From positions 1 to 30,251 of the IMG/VR virus record IMGVR_UViG_3300045999_001311: a DNA stretch of 30,251 bases. The stretch is one strand, 5' to 3'. The stretch comes from a virus. This document shows positions 15,890 through 22,520 of this stretch, piece by piece. Numbering within the stretch: the first letter of the stretch is position 1; each line of letters opens with the position of its first letter. The translations under genes and the position numbers were made by a program. The notes below the pieces were generated by a model that saw only the letters and a list, made by a program, of their open reading frames with translations, was not told the DNA's origin and did not search any database.

Positions 15890-16417
15890 CTATATCAGTA
15901 ACAATGCTTTTTGTTGAACTTCATTTAATTCAAACTTCGCTTGTAGCTCTTGGGCTGTAAATTCTCCGTTACGGATAGCTTCTACTGCTTTTAAGAATCG
16001 TTCACCTTGTATTGTAGGCTTTTTTGCTTCCGTCTTTACGGCTTTTATTTGTTCTCCAGCTGCATCAACGTCTTTATCGGTTACAATACCTAAAATCGAA
16101 GAAAGTGCGTAACGTCTTAAATAAGTAATTGCAGAACCTAAAACCTGAAAGTCATTCATCCCTTTTAATTGTACTCCTTGAGGAATATCCGTTTGGCTGT
16201 CTATTTGTTCACCGCTTTCGCAATGAAATAAACAAGTTACTATTTGTTGCCCGTTAATTAATTGGGTAAATCCTAATCCGTGTTTTTGTAATAATGGATT
16301 AATAACTTCAAAGATTTTCGGAAGGTCAGCGTACGAATATCCGTATCCTTGCGTTCCTTTGTGAATCACTGGCACTTCTTGTTGAAATGCTGCTAAACTT
16401 TTAAATAGGTTTTTCAT
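15890..16417 (-). CDS. erf: ERF-family single-strand annealing protein
   Basis: A 175-residue recombinase that pairs complementary single strands. The ERF signature is clear: [25 protein letters not shown] (residues 24-48), then [13 protein letters not shown], then [29 protein letters not shown] (residues ~91-119). It is followed by an exonuclease and an SSB-like protein, the usual set for phage recombination and for processing concatemers. It is the first gene after promoter B. Confidence 0.88.
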   Translation of the reverse strand: MKNLFKSLAAFQQEVPVIHKGTQGYGYSYADLPKIFEVINPLLQKHGLGFTQLINGQQIVTCLFHCESGEQIDSQTDIPQGVQLKGMNDFQVLGSAITYLRRYALSSILGIVTDKDVDAAGEQIKAVKTEAKKPTIQGERFLKAVEAIRNGEFTAQELQAKFELNEVQQKALLLI

Positions 16418-16439
16418 AATATAAATTTTAATTGTTTGA

Positions 16440-16470
16440 CAAATATAACTATTCTTTTTAATATAACAAT
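16440..16470 (-). promoter_or_regulatory. Promoter B, recombination operon (four-copy motif)
   Basis: On the minus strand ATTG at the -33 place, a 19-base spacer with the invariant TATATTAAAAAGAATA (16450-16465), then TATATTTG (16440-16447). The ERF ATG is 22 bases further on. Sequence 16439-16469 is identical to promoter A. Confidence 0.78.
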
Positions 16471-16485
16471 GGAAATAAAAAAAAA

Positions 16486-16848
16486 TTATAAAAATTTTCT
16501 AAGACCTTGCGCGCATCGTTCAATGCTGTTTGCTCGTTCCTGAAGGCTTTGTATTTGTTCTTGGATAGTTTCCTTACAATCAGTTGTAAAATAACCGTTA
16601 GACGTAGCTATCAGAGGGATGATTCCATTTGTACGTATGTAGTTAACTATTTTACGTAAACGCGGACCATTCATTTTAATTTTATAACCTTTCGTGTTTA
16701 GGTATTCGTTCATTCGGGTTACTATTAATTCACTTTTAATTGGGTTCGCCTTTTTGTAGTTTCGGAAACCATGAACCACTACTGGCAAAATCTCCATTTC
16801 TTCGCTTGTGAGTTCGTGTGTGAACTCTTCAAAATTTGTTACGCTCAT
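16486..16848 (-). CDS. Winged-helix-like small protein, unknown
   Basis: A 120-residue protein. KSELIVTRMNEYLNTKGYKIKMNGPRLRKIVNYIRTNGIIPLIATSNGYF (residues ~38-88) looks like a winged-helix domain: three helices, then a beta wing. A helical end follows (QEQIQSLQERANSIERCAQG). Proteins of this kind occur in many phages and plasmids near replication genes. It could bind DNA or another replication protein. The start overlaps the preceding gene by four bases. Confidence 0.65.
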   Translation of the reverse strand: MSVTNFEEFTHELTSEEMEILPVVVHGFRNYKKANPIKSELIVTRMNEYLNTKGYKIKMNGPRLRKIVNYIRTNGIIPLIATSNGYFTTDCKETIQEQIQSLQERANSIERCAQGLRKFL

Positions 16849-17075
16849 TTTTCAAAAGTTTTGTTACATTCTTTTAATAATTCAACCGTTTTATCCATAC
16901 CTAATATTTTGGATACTTTTCCTATAAACATTTGACGTTTTAAATCTTCGTGTTTTTCTATTTCAATGGCATCTTTAAATAAATTATCCATCATAACCCA
17001 TGACATATGGATACCTGCCCTTGTTGATAGTTGTTCTACTTGTGCGTAAAACCATTTTAATCCTGACTTTTTCAT
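16845..17075 (-). CDS. Small helical protein, unknown
   Basis: A 76-residue basic, helical protein (MKKSGLKWFYAQVEQLSTRAGIHMSWVMMD...), first gene after promoter C and overlapping the next gene (ATGA). No conserved motif is recognised. The operon consists of this gene and the winged-helix-like gene only, before promoter B. Confidence 0.55.
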   Translation of the reverse strand: MKKSGLKWFYAQVEQLSTRAGIHMSWVMMDNLFKDAIEIEKHEDLKRQMFIGKVSKILGMDKTVELLKECNKTFEK

Positions 17076-17098
17076 AATTTAAGTTTTAATTGTTGGTT

Positions 17099-17129
17099 CA
17101 AATATAGTTATTCTTTTTAATATAACTCT
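17099..17129 (-). promoter_or_regulatory. Promoter C (four-copy motif)
   Basis: On the minus strand the invariant TATATTAAAAAGAATA (17109-17124) is followed by TATATTTG (17099-17106), 24 bases before the ATG at 17075. The -33 place reads AGAG, unlike TTTG, so the spacer block rather than the -33 box is what has been kept. It overlaps the last codons of the NinG-like gene. Confidence 0.75.
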
Positions 17130-17641
17130 AATTGTTTAATCTTTAATTTATAGATGTTAATTATTTCTTTTAGCTCGTCCTTTGTGAACTTCCGTGTTTT
17201 ATGACCTTCCGCTTCTAAAAGTGTTAATTGTTCTTCTCCTATCTTGTTAATTAATCCTTTGCGATATTCAATTAAATTACCTGAAAGATACGTGTTACAA
17301 TGTTCACATTGAAGATGAACGTTTAATTCATTAAAGCGAACGTTCCAATGGTTGTTCGCATTGAAGTAATGACCTGCGTTTTCTTTTAATGGTTTCTTTT
17401 GGCAGCTTATACAAACTTGACCTTTATCCCTTAGTCGAATGTACTTGTTAAATATTATTTGAGTAGCTTTAATTAGTTCCTGAACAGTCTCAAGATCGTT
17501 TTTCATTTTAGCTTTCGTCTTTTTCCAAGTCTTTGCCTTTTCGGATTCTACCCAAACACGAACGCACTCAGCTTGTAAGCAAAATTTTTGGTTAAAGCGT
17601 ACTGGCTCAAACTTATTTCTACAATGCTTACAGCGTGACAT
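17117..17641 (-). CDS. ninG: NinG/Rap-like recombination protein
   Basis: A 174-residue zinc-binding protein like lambda NinG (Rap), which handles branched DNA. An N-terminal zinc ribbon (CKHC at 4-7, then C21 and C26) is followed by a helical linker. The second Cys/His cluster is CISCQKKPLKENAGHYF ... HLQCEHCNTYLSGN (residues ~77-122), the typical NinG block. The length agrees with the family. It overlaps the coiled-coil gene by 14 bases and ends the replication operon. Confidence 0.85.
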   Translation of the reverse strand: MSRCKHCRNKFEPVRFNQKFCLQAECVRVWVESEKAKTWKKTKAKMKNDLETVQELIKATQIIFNKYIRLRDKGQVCISCQKKPLKENAGHYFNANNHWNVRFNELNVHLQCEHCNTYLSGNLIEYRKGLINKIGEEQLTLLEAEGHKTRKFTKDELKEIINIYKLKIKQLELY

Positions 17642-17921
17642 CTTTCATTTTTAATTGTGTTTCTAAATCCTTTACTTTAAATTTCTCCTCCATTAATAGT
17701 TTTTCAAGTCTAAAATTCTGCTGTAGTGCTGCTCTTAGTTCCTTTTCCATAGCATCGTAACTTATTTTTACTTGTTGTAAGTCTGCTAAGCTACGTTCCA
17801 TTGAGTTAATTAAATCATATCTATTTGAAGCACGTTCTTTTATTTCTTCAAGACTTAGTTTAATCTTTAAATATGTAGTGTCTAAGTTTACTTTGCCAGT
17901 TATAATTGTCAGTTCATCCAT
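17628..17921 (-). CDS. Coiled-coil protein in replication operon
   Basis: A 97-residue protein, helical almost throughout (KLSLEEIKERASNRYDLINS; ELRAALQQNFRLEKLLMEEK), with no other motif. It lies between the ATPase and the NinG-like gene. It may bridge replication proteins or be a small assembly factor. Function not recognised. Confidence 0.55.
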   Translation of the reverse strand: MDELTIITGKVNLDTTYLKIKLSLEEIKERASNRYDLINSMERSLADLQQVKISYDAMEKELRAALQQNFRLEKLLMEEKFKVKDLETQLKMKDVTL

Positions 17922-17948
17922 AATTCGTGTTTTTGCTTGTTATAATAA

Positions 17949-18920
17949 TCAAAACGGAACATCTTTATTATTCATTTTTTCTGAAAACGATCGTATTTCT
18001 TTTCCGTTTACTATATCAGGTTCAATCAAAGGTAGTTGTTTAGCTGGAAAACTATTTGACATTTTAGGTCTTACGTTTTGTAATGGGTCAACTCCATTAA
18101 CTTTAAATCCTAACCCCGAATTAAAATCAAACATAATAGGGTCATTTAATGCTGTGTGTTTACCACCCGTATCCATATCTTTGACTTTCTCAACATTTAC
18201 CCACGTTACATATTTCATTGTTTCGTGTTTTACTAACCTATGAATAACAAATAAGTCATCACAACGATTTGAAAATGCTTTACCACCTTCGATATGGTCT
18301 TTCAATGGTGCTTTTAAATGTCCTTTATATTCGCCTTCCTGATAAACGTTACCACTTCTACCGCTTTCGCTGTTTGGATGCGTGTTTATGTATATCGTTA
18401 CTCCAAACTTATTGCAGAAATCACGACAAGTATTTAAGAAATTGTAATTGCTTTGAAAATCCATTTGCCTATCTAATCCAGTAAATGGGTCAATTAAGGC
18501 TACGTTGCATTCGCTTTCTTCAAATAACTTCAATAACTCATTTGGCTTGTAAAGATTTTTATTACTTATAAATTTAAACTGTTGTTCAAGTATTGTTGTT
18601 CCTGTTGTTATTTGTTGGTAGGTTAAATCTTTAAATCTTATTCCATAATACATTTGAAGCAAGTCACGTAATATTGTAGCTTTCTTATTTTCACCACTCC
18701 AAATGCAAAACTTTAAATCGTGTTTAAGTGCAAGTGTTAAGAAATACCAATTTATCCAATAGGTCTTACCAACGTTATCGTGTCCGAGAATTATGTTTAG
18801 TTGGTTAGGTTTAAATCTAATGTATTCATCTAAATTGCAACCTATCATTAATCCGTCTTTTATTTTGCCGTCTTTGTAGTCAAGTAAATATTGTAGGCAA
18901 TCGCCTTCTTGTGTTATCAT
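17949..18920 (-). CDS. RecA-fold replicative ATPase (DnaB/RepA-like)
   Basis: A 323-residue ATPase. Walker A is GHDNVGKT (46-53), Walker B is VALIDPFTG (Asp144), and a further motif follows at TIYINTHPNSESGRSG. A loop-type segment (HIEGGKAFSNRCDDLFVIHR) resembles RepA/DnaB-like AAA_25 proteins. It would act as replicative helicase or loader. It lacks the N-terminal DnaB domain and is shorter than full DnaB (~450 residues), so it fits RepA-like enzymes. It pairs with the DUF6291 initiator-like gene, overlapping it by four bases. Confidence 0.8.
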   Translation of the reverse strand: MITQEGDCLQYLLDYKDGKIKDGLMIGCNLDEYIRFKPNQLNIILGHDNVGKTYWINWYFLTLALKHDLKFCIWSGENKKATILRDLLQMYYGIRFKDLTYQQITTGTTILEQQFKFISNKNLYKPNELLKLFEESECNVALIDPFTGLDRQMDFQSNYNFLNTCRDFCNKFGVTIYINTHPNSESGRSGNVYQEGEYKGHLKAPLKDHIEGGKAFSNRCDDLFVIHRLVKHETMKYVTWVNVEKVKDMDTGGKHTALNDPIMFDFNSGLGFKVNGVDPLQNVRPKMSNSFPAKQLPLIEPDIVNGKEIRSFSEKMNNKDVPF

Positions 18921-19510
18921 TGTTTAGGTTTTAGGAATCCGAGTTTAATTGCTTTCAGTTCTTCAGGTGAAATACCTTCTTTTTGATATTGTTTAGGGTT
19001 TCTGCTTAACCAAGTTCGTAACCTTTGAGATATACCGAATGTTTTTTCTTTTTCAAATCTAAGTTTTTTATCATTCTCTCCGTGTTCCGTCCAATAGAAA
19101 TAAAAGTCGTTTAGCATATCCCTACCATACTCATCTAAAAAAGGTTTAAGCGCATCAGCAAATTTTAATTTGCGTTCTTCTATATTCTCATTCTTATTTA
19201 CATTAACATTTACATTTACATTGTTATTAGCTTCTACTTTGCTTTCTTTTTGCTTATCTTTTGCTTCTATTTTGCTTTCACTTTGTTTTGTTTTTGGTTT
19301 TTTACCATTCTCGAACCGCTTAATATTTGCGTCAAGCTGTGGTTTAATTAAAGTAAACATTGCTTTGGCTACATTATCTGTAAATTCAGGTTCTGTAAAG
19401 TCAAGCGCATATTTAAAAATAGCGTCATAAACTTCAGCTTTAATAACTGGCGACATACCTTCAACGCTTTCGTAAAAGCTTCGGTAAAATATCATTGAAT
19501 CACGTTTCAT
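18917..19510 (-). CDS. DUF6291 replication-initiator-like protein
   Basis: A 197-residue protein. The N-terminal part (MKRDSMIFYRSFYESVEGMS ... AIFKYALDF ... AKAMFTLIKPQLDAN) is the DUF6291 signature. A low-complexity linker follows (residues ~85-115: KQSESKIEAKDKQKESK, then alternating Asn/Val). The C-terminal part (FADALKPFLDEYGRDMLNDF..YW) is DnaD/initiator-like. It probably binds origin DNA and loads the ATPase that follows. The start at 19510 is chosen over an upstream ATG (19555) because MKRDS is the family start and the leader lies upstream. The linker DNA has short ACATTT-type repeats. Confidence 0.75.
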   Translation of the reverse strand: MKRDSMIFYRSFYESVEGMSPVIKAEVYDAIFKYALDFTEPEFTDNVAKAMFTLIKPQLDANIKRFENGKKPKTKQSESKIEAKDKQKESKVEANNNVNVNVNVNKNENIEERKLKFADALKPFLDEYGRDMLNDFYFYWTEHGENDKKLRFEKEKTFGISQRLRTWLSRNPKQYQKEGISPEELKAIKLGFLKPKQ

Positions 19511-19523
19511 TTGTTGTTGTATT

Positions 19524-19632
19524 AAAATAAAAAAACCCCTTGAAATCCTGTGCATCCTACCTCACATTCATTCAAAGGGTCAATAATACCTTTACGAGTT
19601 TATAATGTAGGATGAACTCGAATACAAATATA
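19524..19632 (-). ncRNA. Structured leader RNA, copy 2 (kissing-loop element)
   Basis: Read on the minus strand: a TATATTTG box (19625-19632) right after the nuclease stop, then hairpin P1 CGAGTT/AACTCG (19615-19620 with 19595-19600) with a 14-base loop CATCCTACATTATA. Terminator stem ACCCTTTGAA/TTCAAGGGGT (19571-19580 with 19535-19544) follows and ends in a T run. Inside it lies hairpin TGTG/CACA (19563-19566, 19549-19552) whose loop GTAGGATG (19553-19560) pairs perfectly with CATCCTAC (19607-19614) in the P1 loop. The same plan, with different bases, occurs in copy 1. No TTTG lies at the right place for -33, so the promoter may be weaker than in copy 1. Confidence 0.75.
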
Positions 19633-20082
19633 TTAATTATTTTCTAATATTAATTTTTTTATGCAAAATTTATCAGCTGTTAATTTGTCTATTAAAAAAC
19701 CTTTACTTGTTGCCGTTGCAACTTCCTTTAATTTGTGTGAATTGTACATTAATTTTAAATGCTGTTTTGAAAATATAAATATTTCAGTATAGTCACCAAT
19801 TAAATAAAGCCAAGTGTTATCGTTTCTAAATATACCTGAACTAACAAAATTAAAATTATTAGCATTGCTTTTTTCAGCTATTTCAATATATAAATTTCCA
19901 GTTTCTTTATATTTATCATCAAACTTAATTTCAAAACCTTGTTTGTTTTCACCTTTTATGTTTTGATATTTTATTGAACTATAACTACTCAGACAAATTC
20001 CTATTTCCTTAAGTAATATATCTGTAACAAAGTCTTGAAACTCCAAGCCTTTTTCTAACATTTTTTTATAATATTCTGTCAT
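19633..20082 (-). CDS. Possible PD-(D/E)XK-type nuclease paired with methyltransferase
   Basis: A 149-residue protein. GLEFQDFVTDILL (residues 12-24) is a typical first helix of restriction-like nucleases. It is followed by GENKQGFEIKFDDKYKETGN (residues 45-64) and LYIEIAEKSNAN, two beta strands carrying acidic and Lys residues at the places expected for a PD-(D/E)XK site. The exact catalytic set is not clear, so this is a hypothesis. I recall this pattern as an unnamed protein of Bacteroidota phages. It follows the methyltransferase by two bases, suggesting a modification/cleavage pair. Rich in A/T compared with the replication genes. Confidence 0.5.
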   Translation of the reverse strand: MTEYYKKMLEKGLEFQDFVTDILLKEIGICLSSYSSIKYQNIKGENKQGFEIKFDDKYKETGNLYIEIAEKSNANNFNFVSSGIFRNDNTWLYLIGDYTEIFIFSKQHLKLMYNSHKLKEVATATSKGFLIDKLTADKFCIKKLILENN

Positions 20083-20084
20083 AA

Positions 20085-21233
20085 CTATATTTCATTGCCC
20101 CATCCATACCATTTATCCTTTTTTATGTTTCTGCAAAACATTTCTAATTTATTTCCGTAATTATAAATATCATCTATAATATTTAAAAATTCAATTGGTT
20201 TTTCACTGTGGTTATCATTTCGTTCAATTGTTTGAACACTGTCATAAAGTTTTTTATTATCAGGAACACAACTTCCTTTAGTAGCTATTAATAAAAATTC
20301 GTGTCTTACTGAATTATAATGCCCCATGTTATGTTTAACTTTATCCCAAACAAAAGAAGTTTTATATTTAAAACCCCAACTTTTAATAACCGTAAAAGCA
20401 TCTTCAAGTAATGGTGAAGTTACCCAAAGAAATAAAACACTATCTTTTTCAGATATTTTATTTACGGGCAAACTACAAATTTCATTTACTGTCATAGTAT
20501 TATAATGTTTAGAAGCCCCACCTAATTGTGGCGTATCTTGTTTGTCATTATAACTCCAAGCTGGATCAGCATAAATAACTCTAAATTTATTTGTAGTATT
20601 AAAAATGTCAATTTTAAATTCGTTGTTTGTTACCGTTTCAATTCTTTGTTCATATTCTTTTTTCTTTTCAATATGAATTTCTTTCTTTTCTTCTTTCTTT
20701 ATTTCTTGATAAGCTTGGTTTATACTTATTTCGCCAGTGCTTAATTGTGCTTTTACTTCAGGTGTTGCAACGGCTTCTATTTTCTTAACCTTTGCTATTG
20801 TATCGTGTGAAACGTTAGCAACTTTTGATATTTCTTTTATAGTGTTTATTGGTTCTATATTCGACTTTTCAGATTTATGAAAAGTGGTTTTTCTTTCCGT
20901 TTCTTTTTCCTTTGCTCTTTCACTAAATACACTTTCTAACTGTAACGCCAAAACGCTTCTTTGGTAGTTGCTTAAATTTCTTCTACCAAATTGGTTGTTT
21001 ATCATCCATTCCTTAACATCGTTTTCGTTTTTAAAATATTTACTTTCAGTTTGGTAGTCTAAGTTCCAACGCGTAGCTATTTCATAACGGTTGTGTCCAT
21101 CAATAATAAACCCGTTCCAAGTTATTATTTTTTCCCTAATTCCTTCATCTAAACAATTTTGTTCAAGTTGCTTAAATTCTTCAGCTGTTAACGCTGGTAT
21201 TAACTTCTTAAATTCTTCTTTAATTTCTAACAT
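20085..21233 (-). CDS. ParB-like / MT-A70 DNA adenine methyltransferase
   Basis: A 382-residue fusion. Residues 1-85 are ParB/Srx-like (IIDGHNRYEIATRW at 43-56), and residues ~130-160 hold a helix-turn-helix (ISKVANVSHDTIAKVKKI). A charged linker follows. Residues ~215-380 are an MT-A70 adenine methyltransferase: the catalytic DPAW (223-226, DPPW-type), VTSPLLEDAF, a CxxxxD-type core and NDNHSEKP. It would methylate adenine in DNA, perhaps to mask phage DNA from host restriction or to mark it for the nuclease that follows. It has its own structured leader. Confidence 0.82.
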   Translation of the reverse strand: MLEIKEEFKKLIPALTAEEFKQLEQNCLDEGIREKIITWNGFIIDGHNRYEIATRWNLDYQTESKYFKNENDVKEWMINNQFGRRNLSNYQRSVLALQLESVFSERAKEKETERKTTFHKSEKSNIEPINTIKEISKVANVSHDTIAKVKKIEAVATPEVKAQLSTGEISINQAYQEIKKEEKKEIHIEKKKEYEQRIETVTNNEFKIDIFNTTNKFRVIYADPAWSYNDKQDTPQLGGASKHYNTMTVNEICSLPVNKISEKDSVLFLWVTSPLLEDAFTVIKSWGFKYKTSFVWDKVKHNMGHYNSVRHEFLLIATKGSCVPDNKKLYDSVQTIERNDNHSEKPIEFLNIIDDIYNYGNKLEMFCRNIKKDKWYGWGNEI

Positions 21234-21245
21234 ACATTTTTGTTT

Positions 21246-21376
21246 AAATAAAAAACCCCTTAACTCCTTTGGGTCTTCACGTCCAAATTCATTAAAGGGT
21301 CTTAATAACTTCTTTAAGTTCTATAATGTGAAGACGAACCGTTAACAAATATACTAATTATTCAGTCAAACTCAAA
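21246..21376 (-). ncRNA. Structured leader RNA, copy 1 (kissing-loop element) with promoter
   Basis: Read on the minus strand: -33 TTTG (21373-21376), 19-base spacer, -7 TATATTTG (21346-21353). Then hairpin P1 GGTTC/GAACT (21336-21340 with 21317-21321) with the 14-base loop GTCTTCACATTATA. Terminator stem ACCCTTTAA/TTAAGGGGT (21292-21300 with 21255-21263) follows, with T run TTTTTTATTT. Inside it lies hairpin TTTGG/CCAAA (21283-21287, 21268-21272) whose loop GTGAAGAC (21273-21280) pairs perfectly with GTCTTCAC of P1 (21328-21335). The T run ends 12 bases before the methyltransferase ATG. Confidence 0.78.
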
Positions 21377-21478
21377 ATTCTTGTAAAAATTATTCGCTAC
21401 GTTAACACGAATCTTCCATCGCTTTATTTTACGATAGTCAATCTTTTGTTTACCATTGTATAGCTTAAACACTTTCAT
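21362..21478 (-). CDS. Very small basic protein
   Basis: A 38-residue frame (MKVFKLYNGKQKIDYRKIKR...) whose ATG overlaps the stop of the upstream gene as ATGA (21475-21478). Ten of its residues are Lys or Arg and several are aromatic, fitting nucleic-acid binding. Its last codons overlap the promoter of leader copy 1. Short length leaves some doubt, but the coupling matches the other genes of the operon. Confidence 0.45.
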   Translation of the reverse strand: MKVFKLYNGKQKIDYRKIKRWKIRVNVANNFYKNFEFD

Positions 21479-21657
21479 AGTTTCTCAATTTCTGTTATTA
21501 CCTCTTTTAAAAACTTAATTCGTGTTAATGTAAGCGTTTCTTGAATACGCTGGTGACAAGTAAAGATAGCGCAGTTACGTGCTACTCTATAATCTTTTAT
21601 TCCAAGTCCAATGTAGAACTTGTCTACTAATTCTATTGCAAATTCTTTTGGTGTCAT
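21475..21657 (-). CDS. Small early protein, unknown
   Basis: A 60-residue protein (MTPKEFAIELVDKFYIGLGI ... EVITEIEKL), with helical ends. MTPKEFAIELVDKF..G..Y..AR.CAI.C..R..E pattern is familiar from small phage and prophage proteins without a function. Overlaps its neighbours on both sides by four bases (ATGA). Confidence 0.6.
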   Translation of the reverse strand: MTPKEFAIELVDKFYIGLGIKDYRVARNCAIFTCHQRIQETLTLTRIKFLKEVITEIEKL

Positions 21658-21881
21658 ACTTTAGATTTAATTATTATTACGTCTTTATTTACTACAAAGT
21701 TTCGTGTTTTTTTATACTCTTGCATAAATTGAAGGTAGCGTTTATTTTCGTTTCCGTCTTTAATCATGTCCTCGAAATATTCTTTACCTTCCATTAATTC
21801 ATGCTTTAAACGCTCAATCATTATTTCTAAACAATCAAAGTTCGTGTATTCAAAGCTTACTGTTACCCTTTTAGCTTTCAT
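21654..21881 (-). CDS. Small early protein, unknown
   Basis: A 75-residue protein. A beta strand (KRVTVSFEYTN) leads into an acidic helix pair (IMIERLKHELMEGKEYFEDM), ending in a basic strand (NKDVIIIKSKV). No family is recognised. Four-base overlaps with both neighbours. It may be a small alpha/beta host-takeover protein, but only the early position suggests that. Confidence 0.55.
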   Translation of the reverse strand: MKAKRVTVSFEYTNFDCLEIMIERLKHELMEGKEYFEDMIKDGNENKRYLQFMQEYKKTRNFVVNKDVIIIKSKV

Positions 21882-22129
21882 CGCTGAATAAATAAAATTA
21901 CAATAATAGACCCTAACAAATAACCAAAGGCACTCGAGAAAGCCATTTTAATACGCTCTAACCACGTTTTAGACTCTACGACATAGCCAATAAAGGGCAA
22001 ACCTAAAAACGGGCTTATAAAAGCAAAGAACATCATTCCGTATATTTCACCTTCAGCTACAAACCGAATGTAAAAAGTCGAACATATCTCAATAATTAAA
22101 GCAGATAACCCAATAATAAAGTATTTCAT
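21878..22129 (-). CDS. Early membrane protein
   Basis: An 83-residue protein with three hydrophobic segments (residues ~2-22 YFIIGLSALIIEICSTFYI, ~30-50 GMMFFAFISPFLGLPFIGYV, ~62-82 SSAFGYLLGSIIVILFI). I chose the ATG at 22129, which overlaps the stop of the 57-residue gene as ATGA, over an in-frame ATG four codons upstream. Early phage membrane proteins often block superinfection or change the host membrane; that is a guess here. Confidence 0.65.
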   Translation of the reverse strand: MKYFIIGLSALIIEICSTFYIRFVAEGEIYGMMFFAFISPFLGLPFIGYVVESKTWLERIKMAFSSAFGYLLGSIIVILFIQR

Positions 22130-22299
22130 ATTCTTGACCATGTTTTATTATCTTCATTCCACCTAACATTATACGCTTTTGCTTCACAAACTTTCATATA
22201 CAGCTGCATATTTAAACGTCCCGTGTTTTTTTTCTTTTGATCGTGCCAGTAATTAATAATCTCTATTAAAGTTGGATTTGCTTTTTTATTCGTTCTCAT
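22126..22299 (-). CDS. Small early protein, unknown
   Basis: A 57-residue basic protein (MRTNKKANPTLIEIINYWHD ... YNVRWNEDNKTWSRI), rich in Trp, Asn and Lys. The ATG overlaps the stop of the 48-residue membrane protein (ATGA, 22296-22299), and the end overlaps the next ATG. No family is recognised. Confidence 0.6.
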   Translation of the reverse strand: MRTNKKANPTLIEIINYWHDQKKKNTGRLNMQLYMKVCEAKAYNVRWNEDNKTWSRI

Positions 22300-22442
22300 G
22301 GCATTAAAATAAAAAGTGATACCAACATACCAAACGTACCGAGAAATAGCGTTAAACCGAACGTAACGACCCTTAAAAACTCTTTGTGTTCTTCATTCGC
22401 TGGGGTAACTTGGTCTAACAAGTCTAAAAAGTAATTTTTCAT
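22296..22442 (-). CDS. Small membrane protein, first gene of the early operon
   Basis: A 48-residue protein with an acidic start (FLDLLDQVTPANEEHKEF) and one or two packed hydrophobic stretches (residues ~24-47: RVVTFGLTLFLGTFGMLVSL...). It starts 24 bases after promoter D and overlaps the next gene (ATGA). Could insert in the host inner membrane early in infection. No family is recognised. Confidence 0.6.
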   Translation of the reverse strand: MKNYFLDLLDQVTPANEEHKEFLRVVTFGLTLFLGTFGMLVSLFILMP

Positions 22443-22465
22443 AATGTTTTATTTAATTGTTTAGG

Positions 22466-22496
22466 CAAATATACGTTATTCTTTTTAATATAGTTA
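22466..22496 (-). promoter_or_regulatory. Promoter D, early operon (four-copy motif)
   Basis: On the minus strand the invariant TATATTAAAAAGAATA (22477-22492), then three bases instead of two, then TATATTTG (22466-22473), 24 bases before the ATG at 22442. The extra base shifts the spacing compared with copies A-C. The -33 place does not read TTTG. Confidence 0.72.
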
Positions 22497-22520
22497 CATT
22501 TTTTTTAGATATTTTTTTTC

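Noticed and set aside
19508-19555. Upstream ATG for the DUF6291 gene at 19555
   Set aside because: It lies inside the structured leader, and the family usually starts with MKRDS, here at 19510.
21246-21353. Type III toxin-antitoxin locus (RNA antitoxin, terminator, toxin)
   Set aside because: The RNA-terminator-gene order looks similar, but there are no tandem RNA repeats and the genes after the elements are a methyltransferase and a replication protein, not a ToxN-like nuclease.
21246-21353. Known riboswitch (SAM-II or preQ1) before the methyltransferase
   Set aside because: The overall fold uses a kissing pair of 8 bp that differs fully in sequence between copies, and no conserved ligand-binding core of those classes is visible.
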